This document shows positions 10,407 through 21,308 of a stretch of DNA of 64,000 bases, piece by piece (within the stretch, counting starts at the first letter, position 1; the number at the start of each line of letters is the position of its first letter). The position numbers were made by a program, and so were the translations under genes. The notes under the pieces are model-generated. The model had not been told where the DNA came from, made no database searches, and was given only the letters and a program-made list of their open reading frames with translations. This stretch comes from Phragmites australis (lineage: Eukaryota; Streptophyta; Magnoliopsida; Poales; Poaceae): assembly GCF_958298935.1 (NCBI RefSeq), contig NC_084924.1:1116001-1180000 (forward strand). Reading direction: 5' to 3'.

Positions 10407-10785
10407 AGGTAGGGTGTTTGGTTTGTGAAACTGCATGTATAAGTAGACTCAGGACAAATAAGTTAGGAAGAATTATATTTGTTAAAAAAAGAGTATTTGT
10501 TTGGATATACTGAACTGATTTTCTGCTTGTTTGATTGAATCTGAGGCGGATGAAAGAGTCGGGATTGTGATTAGTTACTTATATAAATATGATTTTGTAA
10601 TACTGACAAGTTAACTCAACTGTTTGAGCGTATGTAAAACCTATATCTGTCATGTTAGACTGCAGAGTATGAGACTGTATATTTGCATCCGCTAAATCAG
10701 GATGGATAGTGAATACGAATAACCAAATATACTTATCGCTGAGATTATACGTATCTACCGAGAGATTCGAGTAATCAAACACACT
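10407..10785. mobile_element. Possible MITE (Tourist-like)
   Basis: The left edge GGTGTTTGGTTTGTG and the right edge (inverse complement of AATCAAACACACT, giving AGTGTGTTTGATT) form an imperfect inverted repeat about 380 bp apart, enclosing AT-rich non-coding DNA. No clear target duplication was found, so the limits are uncertain. Confidence 0.35.
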
Positions 10786-11213
10786 AAAAAAAGAGAGCAT
10801 TTGTTTCGGCATCTGTTGCTCTGTTTTGGAAATCTTAGGTTTCTTTGTACGGGAAAGAGTATTAACTATCATTGCAATTGGAAATGGAGCTACGTACATT
10901 CAACTCAATGTGAGAAGCACTTGGAAATGTTTTGTGCTTCTCAGTTCTTTAGACCGAGCCGGACACAAGATTGATAGTGCAGTACAGGAGTAGGTGAAAC
11001 TTTACACAGTGGGTTGCCGTGCAGTGCAGTGCAGAGGCAGACGAGCAGAGCAGCGACGGCGATTCACTGCGGCTGCTCCTCTCCTTTATTAGCCCGACAG
11101 CACCCGGTCCAGGAGGTTGGTGTATGCCCTCCAATCCATCACCAACTAATTATGCGAGCACGTAATAAATGCCACGTTTACACGTACACTCGATTTCTGT
11201 ACTGTATTGTACC
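10786..11213. other. Intergenic, no gene seen
   Basis: This is mixed-composition DNA with short random frames only. It ends in GTGTA (11214-11218), the left target duplication of the next element. Confidence 0.5.
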
Positions 11214-11218
11214 GTGTA

Positions 11219-11389
11219 CGTAAACCAGAGGAATTTTTTTAATGCGATGGGCGTATTTCTTGAGTTTGAGGGCTGATTATACAGAGTATAAGACTTGTAT
11301 GGTAAGAAGTCTCTTCTAAAAGTAAGACGGATATAATGGGATTATAAATTTTAAACTACTAAATACAAATATGCCAATATACTCTAACA
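11219..11389 (-). repeat. 3' LTR of the 171-bp-LTR element
   Basis: It pairs with 17456-17626; the shared blocks include GAGGAATTT, AAATACA(A/T)ATATGCCAATATA and TCTAAC. The start TGTTAG is intact on the minus strand. The opposite end has CG where CA is expected. Confidence 0.75.
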
Positions 11390-12251
11390 TCCTCCGTAGT
11401 GGTAGTAGGAGTAACACAGATTAATCAGATTGGAAAGAAAGTCGAAGGTTGGGAACCGACAGCCTAACATTCCCTCGAGGTTGTAATGTGAGCACCGTTG
11501 TGTCACGGACGCTGTGACTGTAGAGGAAGCTAGCATGTTGCTCGAGCGAATGATAGCTCTTTGCGGCGATGTCGAAGTGGCCGAGAGCGAAAGGCATGGT
11601 GCAACCGTGGTCGGAGACTTGGAGTAACTATAGGTGAGGTAGCTATGGTCGATGTAGCCGAGGGGTTGCCGTTAACGAGGTAGTCGCATATGAAGCTGCG
11701 GGCGCAAGGAGGCACCATAGAGCCAGGAGCGCAATAATGCACCTAGGAAGAAGACAATGATATGATTGAGACAATCGTGAAGGAAGAGGTTGATGCCAAA
11801 GGAGATGGTGTCAAAGTCGTCAAAGACGAGGCACCCCACTGGGTTTGCCAAACCCGTGGATGCGTCAGGAACGAACACGCACATCAGTGTTGCCGGTACT
11901 AGATGTGTCAAGAAGAGGATCATCACGAACCATGTGCAATGTTAGAGAGACTAGCAGAGAAGGTCTCTAGGACGGTTGCGACATGCAGAGTGACGAAGAG
12001 GGATGTGCCAGTGTATCCCACGTTGTCGAAGTAGACGAAATGTAGTCAAAGAAGATGATGTGATTCTGGCAATGGGGTTGTGGTGGACGATGATTGAAGG
12101 TATGGCGAAACCAACAACCTGAAGTGGTGACGCTAGTAGTCTGAAAAAGCATGACAGGGGTGCTCGAAGTAGGCGGAGAAGAACTCGAGCGGCATGACGA
12201 AGATCGGCGCGAGCAATGATGGCGATGTTGTGCCTAAGGAGATAGGTCAAT
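11390..12251. other. Internal region of the 171-bp-LTR element, left part
   Basis: It has about 50% GC and open stretches on the minus strand, but no known domain. Repetitive GATG/GTCG words occur. It could be leader sequence or captured host DNA. Confidence 0.4.
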
Positions 12252-12256
12252 GAAAG

Positions 12257-12469
12257 TGTCAAATGAAGAATTGATCTGGTCAAGTTTCTCCTAGTCTTCA
12301 TGCTAAGATAGTTAGGCTTAACGTCATGTAGCTCTTCTCTCCTTAATTCTAGTTGTATCTGTAACTGACGAATGTGTACTATAGCTCGCCTGTTGGTCTA
12401 TAAATAAACACATCGCCACTGAATTTAGTGTGGCGTTCTTCTCCCAAATCTCTTCCGTTTACTTTTACA
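12257..12469 (+). repeat. 5' LTR of the second copia element
   Basis: 213 bp, TG...CA ends, with TATAAATAAAC near 12402 as a probable promoter element. It pairs with 16739-16948. Confidence 0.93.
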
Positions 12470-12502
12470 TGGTACCAGAGCCATTTGATCCATCAAATCG
12501 AT

Positions 12503-13345
12503 ATGTCCACTGACAACTCCAGCTTCGGCACCTCCGCTGTGAACTCCATCTCTGCTGCCGGAATTCTGCCCACGCCATCCTTTGGGCATCTCATCACGGT
12601 GAAATTGAACCGTGACAACCACCTTCTCTAGAAAGCTCAGATCCTACCCTTCCTACGGAGCTAGCAACTCCTAGGATTTGTTGATGGATCAAACATCCCA
12701 CCTTCACAGATGATCGCCGTTACCGAAGGAACATGCGACAACATCAGATCCATCTCCAGGACAAATCCTACCTATCGGACTTGGACCCTTCAGGATGAAT
12801 CTGTTCTCAGCGCCTTGCTTTCCTCCCTTTCTCCAGAAATCCTGTCCCAAGTTCTATTTCTTTCCACCTCACATGAAGTTTGGACGGCCTTGAAACACAT
12901 GTTTGCATCTCAATCCTGTGTGAAAATCATGCAGATTAGGCGACAATTGGCCATAGTGCAGAAGAAAGATCTTTCGATGTCCGATTACTTTCATAAGGTA
13001 AAAGGGCTCGTAGATTCTTTAGCTGCAGTTGGTCAGCCTCTACAAGATGAAGAAGTCCAGCCCTACCTCTTCACCAGCCTTGATACCGACTACGACCCCA
13101 TTGTGACGTCGCTCACAACACGGTTTGATCCACTCACCCTCGACGACATCTATGCGCATCTGCTCACGTTCGAGATGCGTCTAGAGCATAACTCCGAAGT
13201 ACAAGTGGTGGTGCCTCAGTGAACTCGGCCACTCGGGGCAGAGGTGGTGGTGGCCGCTGAGGACGCGGTTGTGACCGGTCCAGTGCCAGTGAAGGACATG
13301 AGCGACTGAACAACAACAACAGCAACTCCAACGGCAAGATCTAGT
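12503..13345 (+). pseudogene. Copia gag (broken)
   Basis: A start at 12503 (MSTDNSSFGTS) lies 34 bp behind the LTR. The frame hits a stop at 12629-12631 and continues at 12710-13222 with the UBN2-type gag core (VWTALKHMFASQS, RRQLAIVQKKDLSMSDYFHKV, FTSLDTDYDPIV). It runs into the zinc knuckle CQVCGKTDHSALKC (about 13345-13390) after another frame change. It cannot be translated whole. Confidence 0.9.
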
Positions 13346-14800
13346 GCCAAGTGTGTGGGAAAACCGACCACTCAGCACTCAAATGCTGGTACATGTTTGA
13401 TCATTCTTTTCAGCCAGAAGATAAACGCGTTGCAGGTTTTGCGGTGACCATTCCAGTGTACAACATTGACCAAAACTGGTACACCGACACCGGAGCGACA
13501 TATCATATAACAAATGATCTAGATCGTCTGACAACGCATGAAAGATACAGTGGGAAGGATCTGGTTCATGCTGCTAATGGAGCAGGTATGGTTATTTGCC
13601 ATGTTGGTCAGTCTAAGATTAATACTCCCCTTCGTGATCTTTAGCTTAAGAACATACTTCATGTGCCAAACACCACCAAAAATCTCTTATCTGTCCACCG
13701 ATTCACCACTGACAATGGTGTTCTTTTTTAATTTCATCCAAACCACTACTACATCAAGGATCGAGCCACTCGAAAGATTCTTCTTAGAGGCCATTGTAAT
13801 GGTGGTCTTTACTCCTTCATGCCTGATCAAAGTTTAAAGCTCAGAAGAGCCCTCATCACCACCATTCCAACTCAAGAACAGTGGCACAACAGGCTTGGTC
13901 ATCTTGCAGTTCCAGTAGTTCAACAAGTTGTTTCTCTCAACAATCTTTTGTGTGCCAATAAGAGTAAACATGTTTCAGTTTGTGATACATGCCAATTGGC
14001 TAAAAGTTGTTAATTGCCTTTTTTTTTCATTTCCAATAATGTGTCCATCTCACCTCTTGAGCTTGTACATTCAGATGTGTGGGGTCCTGCCCACACTTCT
14101 GTAGGAGGGCATAGGTATTATGTAAGTTTTATAGATGACTTTAGCAAGTTTACATGGTTTTATCTTCTGAATAATAAATCTGATGTTGCAAAGGCATTTG
14201 TTCAATTTCATTCCAATGTTGAAAGAACTCCGAATAAACACATTATGAATTTTCAGTTTGATTGGGGTGGGGAATACCAAAAACTTCACTCCATATTAAC
14301 TCAATCAAGGATTTCCCATCGAGTCTCCTGTCCTCACACACACCAACAAAATGGGGTAGCCGAAAGAAAACATAGGCACATTGTTGAAGTAGGTTTATCC
14401 CTTCTTGCTCATACCAGCATGCCTTTGAAATTTTGGGATGAGGCATTCCAAACAGCATGTTTTCTCATAAACAGATTGCCTAGCAAAACCATCCAATCTC
14501 TCACTCCAGTGGAAAAACTATTTTTCACCAAACCATCCTACAATTTTCTTAAAACCTTTGGATGTGTCTACTAGCCTAACCTCAGACCATATAATCAACA
14601 TAAGATGCAGTTCAGTGTGTTTTTATAGGTTACAATGGGATGCATAAATGGTATAAGTGTCTTGAACCTAAATCTGGAAGAGTTTACATCTCTAGGGATG
14701 TAGTATTTGATGAATCCATTTTTCCTTTCTCCAAATTATCCCCAAATATTGGCTACATCTAGTTTGAATCTGACCTACTTCTTTCCACTGTCCAACATTC
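13346..14800 (+). pseudogene. Copia protease and integrase (broken)
   Basis: The protease site WYTDTGATYHITN lies at about 13480-13520. The GAG-pre-integrase/zinc region (WHNRLGHLAVP ... CDTCQLAKSC) is at 13880-14010, followed by a TAA. The integrase core (14014-14574) shows HSDVWGPAH, FIDDFSKFTWFYLL, FQFDWGGEY and NGVAERKHRHIVE, so all DDE residues are visible. A stop at 14572-14574 and later frame changes break it. Confidence 0.92.
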
Positions 14801-14813
14801 CAATCTGTCTTCT

Positions 14814-16733
14814 ATGGGGAGTTGTCAATCTGGACAAAATCACATGGTTAATGATCATACTCTTCCCTCTGTTGTTTGGACTAACTCTGATCTGCAGAGC
14901 AATATTCACCAACCAGCTTGTGCTAACACCAGGACTGAAGCTGGCCAAGTTATTGCATCCAGTCTTGCTGCTGTTGAAGATCTCCCTGCTATTGTCGACA
15001 ATACAACAACAATTGATATCTCTGTTTCTGAAGCTGGTTCACCACTGGTGTTCACTCAAGCATCACATGCAACAAGCTTTGAATCAGTACCACTCCCTGA
15101 ACCCAGGCATCACATGTGCACTCATCTCAGGAACAATATCACACAACCAAAGCAATTCAATGATGGTACTGTGCGCTATGCATGTAGTGCTTTATTTGAA
15201 TCTGCTGAACCAACTGACTATCGACAAGCTATGCAGCATAGACAATGGGAGAAAGCCATGGATGATGAGTTCAATGCATTACTGAAGAATGATACATGGG
15301 AATTTGTGCCTCCAAGGAAGGGAATTAATCTCATAGACTGCAAATGGGTTTTCAAGCTCAAAAGGAAAGCTGATGGTTCAGTGGATCGACATAAAGCTCG
15401 ATTGGTTGCAAAAGGATTTAAGCAAATATATGGCATATATTATGATGATACATTCAGTCTAGTGATCAAGCCTGTCACAGTTCGACTTGTACTCTCCTTA
15501 GCTGTGTCTAGAGGATGGGATTTGAGGCAACTGGATGTCCAAAATGCATTTCTTCATGGCATTCTTGAAGAAGAAGTATTCATGAAACAACCCCCTAGGT
15601 ATGAGCATCCTCTTCATAGCAATCATTTCTGCAAATTGCAGAAAACACTTTATGGTTTAAAGCAAGCTCCACAAACTTGGTATGCGCATCTTAGTGCCAA
15701 ATTGCAGGCTATGGGGTTTAAACCATCCTGTGCAGACACATCTTTGTTCATACTTCAAGCTGATGGCACCACTGTCTTTGTTCTGATATATGTCGACGAC
15801 ATCATTGTGACTGGTTCTTCAGGGTATGTTGTACAAAGTAAGCCTGATCAATCAACTTCAACAAGATTTTGCTATCAAAGATCTTGAGCAGCTACACTAT
15901 TTTCTGGGTCTTGAGGTTCAATACACTAGTTTAGGTAATACATCTCTGAAGTTCTCCATCGTGCAAATATGTCTCACTGTAAGCCCATTAGTACACCAAT
16001 GGCTACCTCAGAAAAGCTATCCAAGGATGCAGGAGATCTGTTGTCGGATGCTGATACTTTCAAGTACAGAAGTGTGGTAGGAGCACTTCAATACTTAACC
16101 CTGACAAGACCTGATATCGCTTTTGCTGTGAATCGTGTTTGTCAATTTCTCTCTACACCAACCATGATTCATTGGGGGGTTGTCAAGAGAATTCTCCGAT
16201 ATCTGAAGGCTACACCGATAACAGGTCTTGCTATCAAACACTCCAAGTTTGTTCTAGTCAGTGCATTTTCGGATGCGGATTGGGCAGGCTACCCTGATGA
16301 TCGAAGGTCTACAAGTGGTTTTGCCGTCTATTTTGAACCAATCTCATATCTTGGAGCTCCAGAAAGCAGGCCACAGTGTCCAGTTCGAGCACAGAGTCGG
16401 AATACAAGGTTTGGCCAATGCTACTGCAGAGATTGTCTGGGTGCAGTCCTTGCTCAGAGAACTTGATGTTCGTCAAGATCGTGCGCCCTGTCTGTGGTGT
16501 GACAATCTGGGAGCCACGTATCTTTCGGCAAATCAGGTATTTCACGCAAGAACAAAGCACATTGAAGTTGATTTTCACTTTGTTCGAGAACGTGTAGCAA
16601 GGAAAGCCTTGGAAATTCGGTTCATACCCAGTCAAGATCAAGTAGCTGATGGCTTCACAAAACCTTTGGCGGCAAGGCAATTAGCATTACTGAAGAGCAA
16701 TCACAACCTTGAAAAGATCAGTTCAGATTGAGG
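14814..16733 (+). pseudogene. Copia reverse transcriptase and RNase H (broken)
   Basis: An open frame of 357 codons (14814-15887) holds most of the [59 protein letters not shown] and the catalytic YVDD ([12 protein letters not shown]). A frameshift near 15825-15890 leads to the RNase H part at 15969-16466 and 16261-16731 ([59 protein letters not shown]). Near-intact RT but frame-broken overall. Confidence 0.92.
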
Positions 16734-16738
16734 GAGAC

Positions 16739-16948
16739 TGTCAAATGAAGAATTGATCTGGTCAAGTTTCTCCTAGTCTTCAGGCTAAGATAGTTGGGCT
16801 TAACGTCATGTAGCTCTTCTCTCCTTAATTCTAATTGTATCTGTAACTGACGAACGTGTACTGTAGCTCTGTTGATATATAAATAAACACATCGCCACTG
16901 AATTTAGTGTGGCGTTCTTCTCCCAAATCTCTTCCATTTACTTTTACA
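16739..16948 (+). repeat. 3' LTR of the second copia element
   Basis: 210 bp, preceded by the purine tract ending at 16738 and followed by GAAAG. Confidence 0.93.
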
Positions 16949-16953
16949 GAAAG

Positions 16954-17442
16954 AAGGATGAGTCGTCGATGTGCGGGAACGGCGATGAAGACGATGCAGC
17001 GACGGGAGCCATTGGTGGCGCTGCCATGCCTTGGAAGGTGTGCACAACAACCGGGTGGGGTTGACTATGGGCAGCAACACCGCAGTCCAAAGGGGTGATG
17101 TAGTGGCCTTCCTGATGCTCAGTGGCTTAGTGCGAATGCTCACTCACAGATCGTATCGAGGGGCGACGTTAGTATGTGGTGATGGACATGGATGATGATG
17201 CACAAATTGGAGTCACCTAGCCCTAACATATCATGGTAGCGATGTGTATAAGGTGGTGACGTTGTTGAGGACGTCTCGAATGGTGGTGGCGATGCTGAGT
17301 CGACATGTAGACAGGTTGCTGAGAGATGATTGATGGCGTGAATCCTAGCTATGGATGACGCAACCTCAAGCGAACATCATAGAGATCGACCTCCCTGGGA
17401 GCGACGTAGTGCAAAATCTACGATAGAGGCTAGAAACAAAAA
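16954..17442. other. Internal region of the 171-bp-LTR element, right part
   Basis: It contains GATG-rich non-coding sequence without a recognised domain. It is the continuation of 11390-12251 once the nested copia is removed. Confidence 0.4.
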
Positions 17443-17455
17443 CTATCTAATATCA
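17443..17455 (-). other. Degraded primer-binding site
   Basis: The minus strand reads TGATATTAGATAG. Compared with TGGTATCAGAGC, the first two changes are G-to-A and C-to-T transitions. It abuts the 5' LTR end at 17456. Confidence 0.55.
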
Positions 17456-17626
17456 TATAAACGGGAGGAATTTACATAATCCGACGGATGTATTGTTTGA
17501 GCCTAGAAAACAGATTATGTGGAGTATAAGGTTTGTAAAACAAAAAACCTCTCCTAAGATAAAACAAGTATCACAAGATTACAAATTCTAAACTGCCAAA
17601 TACATATATGCCAATATAATCTAACG
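17456..17626 (-). repeat. 5' LTR of the 171-bp-LTR element
   Basis: It has the same length as 11219-11389. The terminal base that should complete TCTAACA (plus strand) is G. It is followed by the GTGTA duplication. Confidence 0.75.
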
Positions 17627-17729
17627 GTGTACATGCGCACGTATGTACACACACGATTTCTGCGGGCAATTAATGTACCGACACCATGCATGGAGCGTGC
17701 AGTAACGGAGTGTACTGTAGGCTTCCAGA

Positions 17730-17738
17730 TATAAAAAT
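17730..17738 (+). promoter_or_regulatory. TATA box of the GDSL gene
   Basis: TATAAAAAT lies 78-86 bp upstream of the ATG at 17816, only about 100 bp from the transposon edge at 17626. The core promoter is therefore immediately next to the element. Confidence 0.6.
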
Positions 17739-17815
17739 CACCACACGTCTGTAGTACACACGCAAGTTTGGGTAACAAGCTAGCTAGGCAGCTAGCACTG
17801 ACTGCCCCAAGGACG

Positions 17816-20603
17816 ATGACAATGGCGACCACCAGCCGTCTTCTCCTGCTAGTCCTCGCCACCGTTGTCGCTGTGGCGGCGACGGCTCCGGCTCCGGCTG
17901 CAGCCGCGGCTGCGGCGTCGTCGCCGTTCCGGACGGTGTACGCGTTCGGCGACTCGTTCACGGACACGGGGAACACGCACTCGACGACGGGGCAGACGTC
18001 CTTCGGCTACGTCTCCAGCCCGCCCTACGGCGCCACCTTCTTCAACCGCTCCACCAACCGCTACTCCGACGGCCGCCTCGTCGTCGACTTCCTCGCGCAG
18101 GAGCTTTCGCTGCCCTCGTTCCTCCCGCCCTACCTCTCCGCCGCCTCCAGCTCCAACAACGCTACCGACGTCGGCGTCAACTTCGCCGTGGCCGGCGCCA
18201 CGGCCATCGAGCACGACTTCTTCGCCAAGAACAACATCAGCATCGATATCACGCCGCAGTCCATCATGACGCAGCTCGCCTGGTTCGACGCGCACCTCCG
18301 CCGGACTACCACGGCAAGCGAGATCAAGGAGAAGGTCGCCGACGCGCTCTTCTGGGTCGGCGAGATCGGTGCCAACGACTACGCCTACACCGACGTCATG
18401 GCTGCCCCCACGATCCGCCCCAAGCTCATCCGGACCATGGCCGTCCAGAGGATCACCACCTTCATCGAGGTATTGAAATTTACGCACCTCATTAGTGTTA
18501 ATTCAAGTCTAGAAAATGAAGATTAGTGGTGCAAGTAACATATATAGGAGTAAGATCTTGGAAGAGTCGGTGTCACAGTAGATCATGCACAGGCGGTAGA
18601 TATGGCGGCATTAACATTTAACAGTGGCCTGATCACATCTTGAACTGTTCATATCAGAACATTAGATTCGCTTAGCTTTGATTTCAATTCCTAGCTACTG
18701 TTGTTAGCTATTAATCTTGTCATTAGCATTTGCAAGTTTAGTTTTGCACACTTCCTAAATTCCATGTGTTCAGGCGACAGATTCCGACGGCCGATGGCAG
18801 GGTTAAGGGTTTTGAGATTTGAGTTTTTCCATAGCTGTCAGACTCAGAGGAGGTTGGAGAAAGCAGGCTGGTCCGGTGGAGGAGGTGAGCGTGAGGGTGG
18901 GGCGGTGAGGTGGTGGGTCTTGCCGTCGACCGCGGGCGACGGAGGATGACTGGTGGGCGGGGCTGGGCGGGGGCGAGCGGAGATGAGGGGTTAGCGAGGG
19001 AGGGGCGATGACCGCGGATCCGACGGCGAGGCTGCCGTCGGAGACATCCAGAGAAGGGCGGATGAGGGGGAGCGAGCCGGCATCAGGCACAGGCGCAGGC
19101 GGCGTGAGGTTGAAGATGGCTATGAGTCGTTGGATGAGCATCCAAGCACTCACAACTGTCATTAAAAAATAAATAAAAATGAGACATTTGAAAAAAAAAA
19201 CATCCCCTTATTTTTGGGTTATTGCATGCATGCAGTCGAGTACATGTGTTGTAGGGGTTTGCATTGTAGCAGTGTGTGGCGTCAGAGTAAATGGACGTCA
19301 ATACGCGTGAAACTACAAGCATGGTCGCTTGAGTCAGAAATATCTGTGGCATGCAAGACGGCATGACACACGTACAAGACTTGGTCGTGTGGAGAGCAAG
19401 AAGCGGATGCTTGCATGATCCTGTATACTTGAGGTTATCAGGTTGCTTGCAAGGATTGCTTCATCATGGCGTGAGTTAGTTGGATAAGATCTGTTTAGTT
19501 GTTGCATGGCTTGGAGATAGGATAGAGTCTAGTTTTGTTAACTGTGCGTGCGTGAGTCTTCAAAAGTATGTAATCTCATTCATCCGGATGCATGTTAGCG
19601 TCCACCAAAACACCAGTGTCTCTATGTAATCTTTCTTCACGTGCATGTGTCCTCTGAGGGAAATCAGTGATTGATTTCTAACAACTGTGTCCTCTATGAA
19701 TTTCCAGCTTCTAGAAAGAATCGACGATTCAGCACTTGGCCTAGTGTAATGTAGCAGCTTTTCTGTTCTATTCTGTTCTTCCTGACGCTGCTGCATGGAG
19801 TCTAGTAGCCCAGTTTCTGAATCCATCCATAGATGCTCTGCTCTCTCAAGCAGTAACCGGCATCTGCACGGATTTAATTGACTACTCTGAACATAATAAC
19901 CAGTAAAAAACTCTACTAATATACCAGTTTCAGTTAATAATTGATGCATACTGTAGTTTTAAACTTTTAATTCCACTGCAAAATATAATCATGAATGGTT
20001 TGTAGAGTAGAGTACCCAAAGCAGCAGCAGAAAAGAAATTAACCTGACTGAATACATTATTTATCTTGGTGGGGTTGCAAATGGCAGGCATTGCTGCAGA
20101 GAGGTGCCAAGTACCTGATCGTGCAGGGGCTGCCAGTCACGGGCTGCCTGTCGCTCACCTTGACGCTGGCGCGCGCGGACGACCGCGACAACCTCAGCTG
20201 CGTCGCCTCCGTCAACCGGCAGGACTACGCGCACAACCGCCTCCTCCTGGCCACCCTCCGCCGGCTCCGGCAGAAGCACCCGGACGCCGTCATCGCCTAC
20301 GCCGACTACTACGGCGCGCACCTCGCCGTCTTGCGGAGCCCCGCGAGGTACGGCTTCACGGAGCTCTTCCGGACGTGCTGCGGCTCCGGCGGCGGCGACT
20401 ACAACTTCGACGTCTTCGCCACCTGCGGATCGCCGGAGGTGACGACGGCCTGCGCCCAGCCGGCCAAGTACGTCAACTGGGACGGCGTCCACATGACGGA
20501 GGCCATGTACAAGGTCGTCGCCACCATGTTCTTCCAGGACCGCGACACCTACTGCCGCCCGTCGTTCGGTGCTCTGCTGGCCAGGAAAGCCCAGGGCAAG
20601 TGA
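17816..20603 (+). CDS. GDSL esterase/lipase (two exons)
   Basis: Exons 17816-18469 and 20088-20603 join in phase 0 (ATCGAG/GTATTG; GGCAG/GCATTG) to 389 residues. A signal peptide (MTMATTSRLLLLVLATVVAVA...) is followed by the GDSL blocks. Block I is GDSFTDTGN with the nucleophile Ser. Block II is VNFAVAGAT, block III GEIGANDYAY with the oxyanion Asn, and block V NWDGVHMTEA with the catalytic Asp and His. All active-site residues are present and the length is usual for the family. The sequence style (FGYVSSPPYGATFF, LIVQGLPVTGC) and two-exon layout resemble the Arabidopsis At3g48460 type. It is probably secreted and hydrolyses an ester in the wall or apoplast; the substrate is unknown. The ATG at 17822 is an alternative start. 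The gene runs tail-to-tail with the PP2A B' gene. Confidence 0.93.
18470..20087 (+). other. Intron of the GDSL gene with a GC-rich island
   Basis: The intron is 1,618 bp. It is AT-rich except at about 18840-19140, where a GC-rich block ends in a run of A-rich sequence (AAAAAATAAATAAAAATG, then an A10 at 19191-19200). No protein domain is recognised in the block. It may be an inserted fragment. Confidence 0.6.
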
Positions 20604-21308
20604 CCGCCGCCGAGATCACCTCGAGAATCTTTGCCGCTTGCTAGCTACGGTCAGTTCAGCACAAATGCAATTTAATGGTGACGAATGCATCAGTCACCTT
20701 GTTCTTCAACCATTGTGATTTCACAGGTGTATCCGAAGCTATGATGATGATGATGAACAAAGATGGTTTAATAAGAAGCATTGCATGAACGCTGAGCAAG
20801 CCATAATACAGTTAATGCACTTCACACATTCTGTGAGCTACACTTCGCTCATATTGTGCTCGAAAGAAAATTGTTGTTCCATTTACAACAATGAAGAAGG
20901 CCCATGCCAAGTTCAAGAACAGCAACGAAGACTCATTTCAAGGCTCTAACTAGGATTCTATCCTCCGACTAGCACCAATTTCTCTTCTGAAACAAATATC
21001 CATGAGAAGATTACAGAACCAAGTAAAAACAAATCATTACCAACTTCGGACAGCAATCAACTGAAGATCTTAGCATGCCAAAAGAAACCAAGACTCAGGA
21101 TCCAGAAATGACGCCTCTGTGCCCAACCCAACTGGCCTCTCAGATCTTTTGTCAATTTGCCACCTTAATATACCTCGTATATACAACTCAATCCTGTACA
21201 ATGTTTCATGAATGGCTAACAACTCGAGAAGTTCATATGTTAGAAAACACTTGCCCAAACTTCAAACTACCAAAGAGAGGTGCATTTCTTTACCCCGTGA
21301 ATGACTCG
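20604..21308. other. Shared 3' space of two convergent genes
   Basis: The 705 bp separate the stop of the GDSL gene (plus) from the stop of the PP2A B' gene (minus). Both 3' UTRs must lie or overlap here. No coding or RNA gene is visible. Confidence 0.6.

Larger units (their letters stand above)
12257..16948 (+). mobile_element. Ty1/copia retrotransposon, complete layout, plus strand
   Basis: The 4,692-bp element is flanked by a perfect GAAAG duplication (12252-12256 and 16949-16953). LTRs of 213 and 210 bp both start TGTCAAATGAAG and end CTTTTACA. The primer-binding site TGGTACCAGAGCC (12470-12482, one change from the Met-tRNA complement) abuts the left LTR. The purine run GAGGGAGA abuts the right LTR. 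Gag, protease, integrase, RT and RNase H follow in copia order, but stops and frame changes interrupt them. The LTRs differ at only about ten positions plus one small gap, so this is the younger insertion of the pair. Confidence 0.95.
11219..17626 (-). mobile_element. Small non-autonomous LTR element, host of a nested copia
   Basis: Two 171-bp direct repeats (11219-11389 and 17456-17626) are flanked by GTGTA (11214-11218 and 17627-17631). On the minus strand the LTR begins TGTTAGAGTATATTGGCATA. It is preceded by a purine run (CGGAGGA) at the 3' LTR and followed at the 5' LTR by a degraded Met-tRNA site. Without the nested copia the element is about 1.7 kb, and its inside (11390-12251 and 16954-17442) shows no retroviral protein. 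That size and layout fit a TRIM-like or deletion-derived element. Similar sequence in both LTRs was the clue; limits rest on TSD and PBS agreement. Confidence 0.75.

Noticed and set aside
17849..18487. 212-codon minus frame opposite the GDSL first exon
   Set aside because: GC-rich third positions of grass genes open antisense frames. The plus strand carries all GDSL catalytic blocks.
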